NCBI GenBank assembly: GCA_004431415.1
Contig: QPMI01000493.1
Span: forward strand, 62,001-126,000
DNA length: 64,000 nucleotides
From: Cyanophora paradoxa
Taxonomy: Eukaryota > Glaucocystophyceae > Cyanophorales > Cyanophoraceae
Reading direction: 5' to 3'
Position numbers and translations under genes: made by a program. Each line of letters starts with the position of its first letter. Position 1 is the stretch's first letter. This document shows positions 53,676 through 62,411 of this stretch, piece by piece. The notes under the pieces were generated by a model, which worked only from the letters and a program-made list of their open reading frames with translations, made no database searches and was not told the origin of the DNA.

Positions 53676-54395
53676 AAGCCACGCCGCGACGTTGATGCAG
53701 GAGGCGACTCCGTCGACGGATCGATCGCAAGCGAGTCAGCGCATCCAAAGCTGCAGCCTCGGTCCCCCGCAGCTGTCTCGGCTAAACCGCACGCGGCCAT
53801 TGCCGACAAGAATGCGACCGGTGCCAGCGCCGCGGTGCCCACGAAAACCGAGCGTGCATCCGCACGGATGAACCGGAGGCGAAGCAACAGCTTCGGCCAA
53901 ATCGAGGCTTTCATCGACATCTATGACGGAAACGACACCCGAGAGCTCCAGGCCACCAGATCCAAGTCAGCCTATGGCCAGCGACCGTCGCCCCCGGCGT
54001 CTTTCGTGTTGGCCGTACCGGACCGGAGCGTAAGCGCCAGCGGCCGCCCGTCCCGGCCCATACCCTCCCGCCCTTCGGATTCGGATCCCCGCTTTCCACG
54101 GCGTCGTCAACATTGGCACGCCCCGCCGTCGGCGGAGCCGGTCCCAGCAGCCGCTACGCGTACAACCTCGCGGGCGCCTCACTCCCCATCCCCAACCTCC
54201 CCGTGCGGCTCATGGATCTCTCGGGCTCGACCTCGAGCGGGGCCGGCAGCTCCAGCTCGAGCGCTATTGCCGGCGCGGGCGCCCCGCAGCAGGCGAATGC
54301 AGGAGCAAGCAGGGCACCCCCCAAGGGCGACGATGGCTCAGCCGCTGCGGCCGCCATCCACCTCTGAATGTAGCGTTGCATGCAGGTTTAGATAG
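53676..54395 (+). other. Tail exon of copy 2 with frameshifted end
   Basis: It starts KPRRDVDAGGDSVDGSIASE and keeps NRRRSNSFGQIEAFIDIYDG in frame. A one-base deletion near 54057 (CGGCCCATACC against CGGCCTCATACC in copy 1) shifts the frame. The exon then ends at TGA 54393-54395 with an unrelated Arg/Pro/Ala-rich tail. The ancestral frame is still open (SSRYAYNLAGASLP through AAAAIHL) and would stop at 54367. Confidence 0.8.
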
Positions 54396-55020
54396 ATAGC
54401 GATATATGCATATGCATAATGTTACAATTAGTTCGAACGTTACGCCAAGGATTGGGATATAGCATGTGCGTGTGGAGTACAAGCACGACAATTGGTGTAG
54501 CGGACGATTCGTTTAGGATGGATTCCAAAAAAGAAGAGGATGCATCTGCAGGCAGCGTCAACGCGTTCGTTTCGAGTTTAGTTCACGTGTACCTTAGGAT
54601 AATGAGCCTCGGATCCGGAGATGCTGCTTCGCGCACAATAATGACGCCCCTAGCCATGCATATGGCCATGGAACGTTTCTTAACCAGAGACCGCCGGCCG
54701 ACTTCGCAAAATTAATCGCCCTCCAATCGCGAGGCCCCGGATCCGCCCACAACACTGCGGCAGCTGCAAATAATGAATTACTTACAATTCCTAAATCTTT
54801 ACCGATACTTCTGATGTGCAATACTACGGACGCGCAACAAGTGCCTCCGAGAAGGGGAACGTGCACTACTCGACTTGCCGAAGAAGAGGAACGCTCGCCT
54901 AGAAACGAGGCCCGGAAGCAATGATTTCTAACTCTGATGCTCGGCGCCGCGGCGATCGCAAGGACCTGAGCTCGAGAAGAAGCGGAGGGGAGGGGGCCCG
55001 GGGCGGGGCGGCGCCCCGGC
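54396..55020. other. Intergenic region between copy 2 and the phosphodiesterase pseudogene
   Basis: No supported gene. From about 54597 to 55020 it is homologous to 61290-61700 and 62340-62411 downstream of the second phosphodiesterase copy. Shared landmarks are AATGAGCCT, GACGCCCCTAGCCATG, CAAAATTAATCGCC and CGATCGCAAGGACC. It is therefore part of the phosphodiesterase segmental duplication. Confidence 0.6.
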
Positions 55021-55350
55021 CTAGGGCGCGGCGGCCTCGGCGAGGCGCTCGGCGCCGGCGGCGGCGTCGCGCTCGGCGGCGGCGAGGGCCGACCAGTGCG
55101 CGAGGTGCCGCTCCGCGTGCTCCAGGAGGGCCGCCGCCCCCGGGAAGCGCGCGCACCACGCCACGTACAGCGGCACCGCCAGGAACGTCAGGAAGCCCTG
55201 CGATCAAATCAGATCAGATCGGATCGGATCGGATCGGATCAGACGAATCTGAGCCGACCTCCTGGGCGCGGGCGAGGGACTCGGAGCGGTCGCAGAGGGG
55301 CGAGACGGGCAGCCCGAGCCGCCGCTCCTCGTCTGAGCAACGGGCTCAGA

Positions 55351-55393
<43 letters not shown>

Positions 55394-56350
55394 ACGCGGA
55401 CCGCCCTGGGCCCCGAACTCCTCGACGATGCGGCGGGCCCAGCGCTCGTGCGTCGCGAAGGGCCTACCCCCGTTCGCGATGTCCGCGACCTGCGCGGGGA
55501 AAATTCGAGAGGGGGGGGTGGAACCGCTGCGGCGATGCTTGAAGGAGTTGCCGCGGGCGCTGCTGCGGCCGCTGCGGCCGTTGGCGACGGAGCGCGCATC
55601 GTCGGCGGGGCCCTCCGAGTCGGCCCCGTCCCCCTCCCCCTCGTCGTCCGCCTCCTCCCCCTCGTCGCCCTCCCCCTCATCCCCCTCCGCCTCCACATCC
55701 GCCTGCCGGCCGCGCAATCTGAGGCGAGGGGGGGGCACGCCGAGGAAGGGGGCGTACCCCGGCGGCCTCGAGGGTCTCCGTCACGAGGAGGGCCTTCCAC
55801 GCGCTTACCGTCTCCAGGTGCCGCTACCCGCCCGCGGGGTCGGGCCCGGCCGGGGTAGAGGGCGCGAGGGCGGGCGCACGCTCATGTCTGTGGCGAGGAC
55901 GAGGGCGATGACGGAGCGCCGGAACTCGGCCCGCTGCGCGCCCCCCGTCAGGCGGGAGGGGGCGGCCCGGCGGGGGCGGGGCCGGCCCGGGGTACCTGCT
56001 CCCTCGTGCAGGAGGCGAGGAAGTCGCAGTCGGGGTCCCGCAGCATCGCGAAGGTCCGCGTCAGCGCGCTGTGCTCCTGCGGACAAGGCCGGCTCAGGGG
56101 GGGGGGGGGGGGGGGGGGGGGAGGGGTCGCACGAGGACGGACTGGTCGTTGTAGATCTAGAGGAGCGCGAGCTCGCTCCCCGTCGCCACCTCGAACCCGT
56201 TCGTCCACCCCGTGTGCTGCCCGGGGGGGGCTGAGAGGGGCTGGAGGGGGGCGAGATGTCGGGGGGTACGCACGTCGAGGTCGTGGACGGCCGCCGCGAC
56301 GAGCGCCGCGAGGACGTCCGCCGAGCGAACGTAGGGGCGGAGGCCCCCCG
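55021..56350 (-). pseudogene. Truncated 3',5'-cyclic-nucleotide phosphodiesterase pseudogene (PDE copy A)
   Basis: The minus strand carries most of a class I cyclic-nucleotide phosphodiesterase catalytic domain. Order of exons: YVRSADVLAALVAAAVHDLD (56335-56274), HTGWTNGFEVATGSELALL (from 56216), EHSALTRTFAMLRDPDCDF (about 56076-56000), RRSVIALVLATDMS (about 55927-55883), TVSAWKALLVTETLEAAG (about 55815-55760), and an acidic/Ser-rich insert (about 55730-55520). Then come QVADIANGGRPFATHERWAR (about 55500-55395), RRLGLPVSPLCDRSESLARA (about 55325-55262), and GFLTFLAVPLYVAWCARFPG to the stop TAG at 55023-55021. Homology to copy B stops abruptly near 56350, so the 5' part is missing. A 6-nt insertion relative to copy B creates an in-frame TAG (56159-56157) within ALLYNDQSVL. 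Both facts mark it as a pseudogene. Confidence 0.87.
55350..55392. repeat. Poly-G tract in a phosphodiesterase intron
   Basis: More than 30 consecutive G residues (about 55356-55391) inside an intron of PDE copy A. Copy B has a shorter G-rich stretch at 62748-62773 at the same position. A second G run in copy A is at about 56097-56121. Confidence 0.9.
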
Positions 56351-56778
56351 TCGGCCGAACTACACGCCGACGTCGGCCCTAGCAGCACAAGGGCTGCACC
56401 AACACTACTCACTAAACTACTGTGTTGGTGGCAATTCTAAATGAGGACACGACGAAAATAAGAGTGCGCAGCGTCTGCCAGGCTGCTCGAGCAGAGAGAC
56501 TGCTGATCCGAAAATTGACTATCGATATCGGACTGCCATTCGAAGGGCTTAAATTGGAACTCGGAAGAGGCCACCCGGCCGGGCCGGCCCTGTGACCCGG
56601 GGCCACCCGGGCCAGATCACGGCCCAGATGTGCCCTTCGAACTTCGAAGGGTCGTTTTTCGGTTAATTCGGAACTTCGGAATAACATCACTGGCCCGGGT
56701 GGCCCCGGCGGCCGGCCGGCGCCCCAGGCCCCCAGGGCTGCGGAGCCTGCGGGGCCGGGCCCGCCGGGGAGTCGGGAC
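56351..56778. other. Intergenic region with GGCCCGGG-type palindromes
   Basis: No gene is supported. The segment between 56570 and 56770 is rich in GGCCGG and GGCCCGGGTGGCC palindromic words. A CTTCGAA-centred inverted repeat lies around 56634-56648 (CCCTTCGAACTTCGAAGGG). Confidence 0.45.
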
Positions 56779-57248
56779 TAGGGGTGGGCGTAGTGGGGGT
56801 CCGACCCCACTCTCAGTGGCGCCAGTGGGAGGGGGGTACCTGTGATCCTGAAGCAAAAAAATCGACCTAAACTAAGCGAAAAAGCGCCGAGCTTCCAGGC
56901 GCTTCGCGCGGCGAATCGCGCCCTCCCTTCCAGCTGCAGGCGCTTCGCGCCTTCACCGCGGAAATTAAAGTGCAAGCATGACCCTTCTGTAACTAATGAG
57001 CCTTGAAGGGTTTTCGACTCCGCCGATGCGAAAACCGCACCGAAAATGGAGAAGATCGGCTCGAAAAAGCGGAAATCCGCACATCAACCTTGGATCGGGT
57101 CGATCTGACGACAAGAGCCTACCCCCACCCCCGCGATTTTCCGTCGTTTGTATGCCACTAGCATGTTGTATGTAGTGGCAAAAAGTGCCACTGAGTCAGT
57201 CCAGTGGCGGGGTCCCACTGGCCACTGGCGCCACTGTGCCCAGCCCTA
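56779..57248. mobile_element. hAT-superfamily non-autonomous element with 8-bp target-site duplication
   Basis: This 470-bp element is flanked by identical 8-mers GTCGGGAC at 56771-56778 and 57249-57256. Termini are TAGGGGTGGGC (left) and GCCCAGCCCTA (right), inverted repeats with one mismatch. The subterminal regions also pair (CAGTGGCGCCAGTGG near 56814 against CCACTGGCGCCACTG near 57222). TAGGGNTGGGC ends and 8-bp duplications are diagnostic of hAT elements. No transposase frame is present. Confidence 0.88.
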
Positions 57249-57530
57249 GTCGGGACTCGGGACCGGGGCCCTAGGGCCTTAACTTGCCATGTGGGCAAAA
57301 AACGACTCGCAAAGCACATGTACAAAATTAAAGCACGCGCCGTCGCCGCCGACTCCGAGGCTCGCCGGCCCTTGCCAAAAATTGCACAAAAGCACGTCCG
57401 ACGGTCGACGTCGCCGGCCCTTCGGGGCCGGCCCCGGGCCGCGGCGGCGCCGCCGGCGCGGCCTGCCGGGCAGTGCCGGGCACTGCCGGCGCCGCCGGCC
57501 CGCCGCGCCGGGCGCCGCCGCCGCTGCGCA

Positions 57531-57782
57531 GTACCGTAGACGACTTAATTACCGCGCTGACTTAAATACCGCGCTGCCAAATTACCGCGCTCAAAATTTT
57601 TATAACGCGGTAATTTGGTAGCGCAGTAATAGTCTTTCGCTTAGATTTGCTAGCAGTTTTGTATGGGCCGTACCCCAATTTGATGAAAACGCGCTAATTC
57701 GGTACCGCGCTAAAGCGCCTACCGGCGCAAAACTTTTAGAACGCGGTAATATGTGGCGCGGTATTTAAGTCGTCTACGGTAC
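57531..57782. mobile_element. Non-autonomous terminal-inverted-repeat element C
   Basis: Perfect 17-bp inverted repeats GTACCGTAGACGACTTA (57531-57547) and TAAGTCGTCTACGGTAC (57766-57782) bound a 252-bp element. The interior has many TACCGCG / CGCGGTA copies, including a hairpin around 57576-57620 (AAATTACCGCG ... CGCGGTAATTTGG). The outer TACCGTA matches the termini of elements A and B. Confidence 0.8.
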
Positions 57783-58231
57783 ATGCGCAGTGCGCAGTGC
57801 CGCGGCCGGCGGCGCCGGCGCCGTCGGACCGACCGTCGGACTCGGACGGCCCGGGCGGGCCGGGCGGGCCGGGCGGCCGGGCCCCGCCGGCCGGCCCCGC
57901 CGCCCCGCCGCGGCCCCGGCCGTCCGCCGGCGCCGGCGTCCCGGCCGCGTCCGGCGTCCGACGACGGGACCGACGTCTACGTCCAAGCCTTGAAGTCACT
58001 GAGTCGGTCGACGTCGACGTCCGACGGTCCGAGACTCCGAGCCTAGAGTCCGAGGTCGACGCCGAGTCGCCGACTCGACGGTCCGCCGTCACGGTCGTGC
58101 GCCCGGCCGCCGGCGCCGGCCGGCCGAAAACTCCAGAGAGTATTAATATTCCAGAATCCAGACTCCAGACTCCAGAGTCCGACGGTCCAGAGTCCAGACT
58201 CCAGACTCCAGATCTAGAGTAGAGCCGCTGA
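57783..58231. other. Intergenic GC-rich palindromic region with CCAGACT minisatellite
   Basis: GGCCGGCC / CCGGCGCCGG-rich DNA is followed at about 58150-58212 by imperfect tandem copies of CCAGACT / CCAGAGTCC. No gene is supported; open frames on both strands are Pro/Arg/Gly low-complexity. Confidence 0.5.
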
Positions 58232-59005
58232 GCTGGCTATAGCCAGTGATGTTATTCCGAATAATTGAATTAACCGAAAAACTGCCCATTTCGGGAATAA
58301 CTAGTAATTCCTGGAATATTCCTAGTAAGATTCCGAATTCTTTATTGTTTCTAGAAACCCTAGGCCTTCCCTCATGCATATGATCATACATGCATATACA
58401 CGTGACATGTACACGCGTACCGCACCCCATGGCCCAGTGGCCATGGCCACGCCGGCCCGGCCCCGGCGGCCCCGCCCTGCCCGCCCCTCCCTGCTTTGCG
58501 AAACTACGGCCGCGGTACGTATGAACTGTCAAGCACTAAATATTGAAGCAATTAAGCATATTCATGCGTTCGAAGGCGCAGCTAGCGCTGCAGCATGTAG
58601 CTGCAGTGAGATCGAGCTGTTGTCGTCGACGTCGACGTCGACGTCGACGTCGACGTCGACGTCGACGTCGTCGGGCAGGCCGCTTGTACATGTGGAGGCA
58701 GCTCCTGCGCATGCGGGCCAGCTAGAGCCCTCGCTCTCACCAGACATCGATTTGCGATGCGGGCGTGCTCTGCTGGACGCTGTGTGCTGCCGCAGTGCGT
58801 TCTGGCGAAAAATCCCTTGCACGAACAAGTCCCCCCCCCTTATAATTATTCGGAACAATTCCTGATCATGAAAGAACGGCGTTCAATGCATGCGCAAGCA
58901 CCATTCGAATTCCAGGAATCATTCCAGGAATTATTCCTGGACCCGGGAATAAAATTAATTATGAAAAATGTTTCTAGAAAGAATGCCATCACTGGCTATA
59001 GCTAG
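58232..59005. mobile_element. Candidate inverted-repeat element ending in GCTATAGCCAGTGATG
   Basis: CTGGCTATAGCCAGTGATG at 58233-58251 is answered by CATCACTGGCTATAGCTAG at 58987-59005. The inner flanks (TTATTCC / GGAATAA words) also pair loosely. The 775-bp interval also has a (GTCGAC) microsatellite and repeated CCAGGAATTATTCCTGG-like palindromes. No target duplication or coding capacity was found, so it may be only an inverted duplication. Confidence 0.45.
58624..58670. repeat. (GTCGAC) microsatellite
   Basis: About seven tandem copies of the palindromic hexamer GTCGAC. Confidence 0.9.
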
Positions 59006-59336
59006 CCCCATGCACTGGGGCCCGGCTGACTGGACCCAGCTGCCGCAGGCCCGCAGTGCAGGTTTTAGCTATACCGGTACGGTAGAGCAGAGTGAATATC
59101 GTATTTCGGTACTACGGTACGTATACGCGTCCCCGCCATACGTTTAGGGCATAGTCGCTTCTCGCGCCCGGGGCCGAGCTCGTCGACGTCGCATTCGAAT
59201 TCGCAGTTCAAGCGTTCACGCGGCGCAGCCATACGCTTCGATCGAGGTTCCGAGTTCGTCGCAGCCCCGGCGATCGACGACCGTCGCTAATCGCGTGCGC
59301 GTGTGCAGACCCGGCGAGCCGCATCAGCAACCAGCG

Positions 59337-60535
59337 ATGGCCGCGACTACCGAGGCGCAGTGGGCGACGGCCCGGCGGGTGTATTTTGACTCCATGCGCC
59401 CCGACCGCGGCTTCTTTTTAGTCACGTCGGACGTCACTGATCAGCAGGTGACTCTAGATCTCTCGTCACGCATCGAACTAGTGATTAACCTCGTATCAGA
59501 TCGGTGACTTCAGGCTCATCGTGAACTCGTCTGGGACCGGTACCTGGATCTCGAAGGCGACTGAATTCGCGGACTGGTGCAGCTTCGATTGGAAGGACGC
59601 GACCCCCGGCGACCAGTCCGCGGACGCCAACTTTGCCGCATTTTCCACCGCACAATCCGATCTCAAGGTGCGTGGCGCGCGTGCACTGCGGGAGCGTGCC
59701 GTACCACGGTAGTACTAGTGTCCGAACCGCGAGCATGCGCGCATGCGCAGCAAGCAGTGGGGAACTACGACTCCGTCTACAGCGACCTCCTGAAGACTCT
59801 CGGGACGCCCGAAGAAATGTACAGCACGCAGGCCCTGAAACTGTACTACAACGACTGGCTTGCCGCCCTGAACACCCTCGAGTCCGCTGCCAAGGTGCGC
59901 ATGTACATGTAGTGCATATATACTTACTATTTAATCACACATTTGATCGTTCCAACAGGCCTTCCTTACGTACGCGGAGCTCAACTGCCCCACTGACTGG
60001 GAGGATTCGTATGCTTGTCCCGCCTTAATTTTCTTCGAATTCGATTCCCATCGCCGAGCTCGAGTCGTCTAGATCTGACAACAATAATGCAGTCTCCTAT
60101 GGGAGGAGCAGGACCATTACAACCGTCTGAACTACATGCTCAACGCCATCAAGTATGACAAGAACCGGCTCGACAACTGGGACGACACCATCGATCTCAA
60201 TGTGCGTGATCTGCATGCATACGACCTAGACAACATTCAAATGATTCAGTGACGACGCCGCAGAGAACGTTCGAGCTGCTCGACGAGGAGGCTCAGCATG
60301 CGCAGGCGGCCGAGGAGTTTGCCGAGGTGCGGCGGGCCGGCCCCATGCACGCCTCAGAACCTCGCCTGCCAGGCTGCCTCAGTGAGGCCGCGCAGGACGA
60401 CGAGCTGGAGCTGGAGCTCCTGGCTTCCGACCTCGCCGCCATCCAGGTGCGCTCTGGGACTGGAGGCTGTCGCGGGCCGCGGCTCGCCGCTGATCATACC
60501 TGTGGCAGCTCTGCGCCGACGCCGTCGACGCCTGA
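59337..60535 (+). CDS. Uncharacterised 243-residue protein, eight exons
   Basis: Exons with consistent phases: 59337-59447 (MAATTEAQWATARRVYFDSM), 59500-59667 (IGDFRLIVNSSGTGTWISKA ... AQSDLK), 59751-59894 (AVGNYDSVYSDLLKTLGTPE), 59959-60008 (AFLTYAELNCPTDWED), 60093-60201 (LLWEEQDHYNRLNYMLNAIK), 60264-60326 (RTFELLDEEAQHAQAAEEFA), 60387-60446 (AAQDDELELELLASDLAAIQ), 60509-60535 (LCADAVDA then TGA). All junctions are GT-AG and keep one frame, giving 243 residues. The protein is acidic and looks mostly helical, with a heptad-like acidic C-terminus. There is no signal peptide, membrane helix or family I recognise. The seventh acceptor (GTGAG) is weak and the least certain boundary. Confidence 0.75.
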
Positions 60536-61293
60536 TCTGATCATGAGAGCCGAAAGAAAGCACAGAGCGAAGCTTAAACCGACGTCAAGGCGTTTGCCGC
60601 TGAGTGTGACGGCTAATTATAATTATGATCTGTCGAACGCACTGCAGCACGACGTGCCCTTTGTTCTGATTCAATCGATCGATCTCGGCACTGGGCATAT
60701 GCATTGCAGCTTTAAAAAATTGGAGCCGGGATTTGCAATCCGCACGCGTAAATGCGGGCCTAAGGGGCCGTGTTCCGGGGGGGAGGGGGGAGACCTCGAA
60801 GGAGTGTACCCCGGGGGAGGAGAAGACGGCGGAGGCGAGGAGGCGCCGGCCCGCCAGCCACGCTTGCATGCGAAACCACCAGTCAGCTGCAGACGGCGTC
60901 CCGCTTTACTAGAGTTAAGAGATGCAGCGCAAGCCTTGCAACGAATTGCATGCGCGGGCGGTCGGTGGGCGATCCGCATGCGCACATGGTCCGACGGTCG
61001 TAAGAGTCTGCTAGACCCCTACAAGATAGTTACTAAGTTACCTTCGGCAAAGATTCGGCGCAGCCGTTCGTCGCTTCTTAACTTCGCCCCCTATAGCTAG
61101 TCTGCGCCGACCGTCGGACACCCCTTGCAATTGACCCCGGCAGCGACAAATCGCGAGCCTAACCCTTCTCTCTCCAGCTAGTTTGCGGAGTTGTTAGGTT
61201 GGGTTGAAGCTGCGCCGCAGCGATGAAAGGTACCGGCCGCGGTGCTGCTGTGTCAAGGTGCCCACTTGAATTAATCCTGAAATTAACTTAGTA
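60536..61293. other. Intergenic region, no gene supported
   Basis: A G-rich stretch at about 60775-60860 and AT-richer DNA around 60600-60720. The open frame spanning much of it has no recognisable content and lies downstream of the unknown gene's stop, so I read it as non-coding. Confidence 0.4.
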
Positions 61294-62411
61294 AATGAGC
61301 CTAGGAGCTGCTGCTTCCCGCACAATATATAATGACACCCCTAGCCATGGAACCTGAGTCCGCCGGCTGTCGACTTTGCAAAATTAATCGCCTTCCGATC
61401 GCGAGGCCTTGGATCCGCCCACAACACGGCGGCAGCTGCAAATAATGAAGTACCTTTAACTCCTTAATCCTGACCAATCCTTCTGATATGCAACACTACT
61501 GACGTGCAAGAACTTCGGAAGCGCCTCCGAGAAGGGGTACGGTACGTGCACTACTCGACTTGCCGAAGACGAGGGATGCTCCCATAGAAACGAGGCCCGG
61601 AATTCGAAGCGATTACTTCAAACTCCGATGCTCGCGATCGGCGCCGCGGCGATCGCAAGGACCCGAACTCGAAGAGAAGCGGAGGGGAGGGGGCGGGGCG
61701 GGGCCTCTTCGACTCGCATGCACTGATCATGACCAGTGACTCATGATCATGATCAGCTATAGCTATACTATGATAGCTACAGCTATATATATAGCTAGCG
61801 CTAGCGCTAGTCTAGTAGCGCTCAGCAACTAGCCCCATGGCCGCGCCGCGGATACTCGAATTCGACGTCGAATTCGGCAACCCTGGCGGCCTTCAGCTTG
61901 GAGCTTGGAGCTCACTCGAGTGATCAGGAGGGCCGCCAGCTTCCGCTCGGCAGCGCTAGTGCACAGGACTGGCTTAGCAGGGGGCCAGGGCGAGCGCCGC
62001 CCTCCCGAGGCTCCGGACCCGACAGTCCCCACTTTCCAACTCATTCTCCCTGCCCCTCCCTGAGCGCCCGCACTTCGCGGCGATTCCCCTCCTCCGAAAA
62101 GCTCCCATTTTCCAATTCGTGTTTCTTATAGACGCCCCGCAGGGGCCCCCGGGAGGCCGGGCCCCCCGCCCCCGCCCCCGCCCCGGCCCCGGCCCCAGGG
62201 GCAGCGGAGCCTCGGAGGGCCAGGGCAGAGGGCCACGGGCCGCGTCCGCCGCAGCCCCTCTCCCGAGCCCCCGAATTCCGCAGCCCCCCGCGCGCGCCCA
62301 AAAAGCTCGAATTTTCAATTTGTTTTTCTTATGACCGCCACCTCGCTCGAAGGACCCGAACTCGAAACGAAGCGGAGGGCAGGGGGTACCGGGGCGGGGC
62401 GGCGCCCCGGC
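61294..62411. other. 3' flank of PDE copy B, with an insertion relative to copy A
   Basis: 61294-61704 aligns with 54600-55010 downstream of PDE copy A. An extra segment of about 690 bp (about 61705-62395) follows, and it is bracketed by two similar stretches, AAGGACCCGAACTCGAA near 61656 and near 62351. The inserted part contains palindromic AGCTATAGCTATA / CTAGCGCTAG repeats (61735-61815) and CCCCGCCCCCGCCCC-like GC repeats (62168-62200). Confidence 0.55.

Larger units (their letters stand above)
33593..54395 (+). pseudogene. Giant multi-domain membrane protein, copy 2 (five LamG modules; start codon lost, three frameshifts) - decaying paralogue or sequence-error-laden gene
   Basis: This paralogue of the copy 1 gene has the same order but only LamG modules 4-8. 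Order: signal exon 33593-33671; intron 33672-34197; modules 34198-40093; unrecognised region 40188-44080; cysteine-rich region 44090-51240; helix 1 51747-51821; helix 2 to about 52234; beta-rich region 52303-53595; tail exon 53676-54395. Four defects relative to copy 1 are visible. The start ATG is GTG (33593). One C is missing in a C run near 48705. One A is missing in an AAAA run near 52069. One base is missing near 54057. The last replaces about 110 C-terminal residues. All three indels lie in or next to short homopolymers, so assembly error is a real alternative; in that case this would be an intact second gene. Confidence 0.6.

Noticed and set aside
54921-56234. 437-codon plus-strand open frame opposite the phosphodiesterase exons
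   Set aside because: It is the antisense shadow of GC-rich phosphodiesterase coding sequence and crosses its poly-G introns. Its product is Arg/Gly/Pro low-complexity with no family features.
60249-61100. 283-codon plus-strand open frame extending past the small unknown gene
   Set aside because: Only 60264-60326 and 60387-60446 fit the spliced gene. The remainder lies beyond the in-phase stop at 60533-60535 and has no conserved content.
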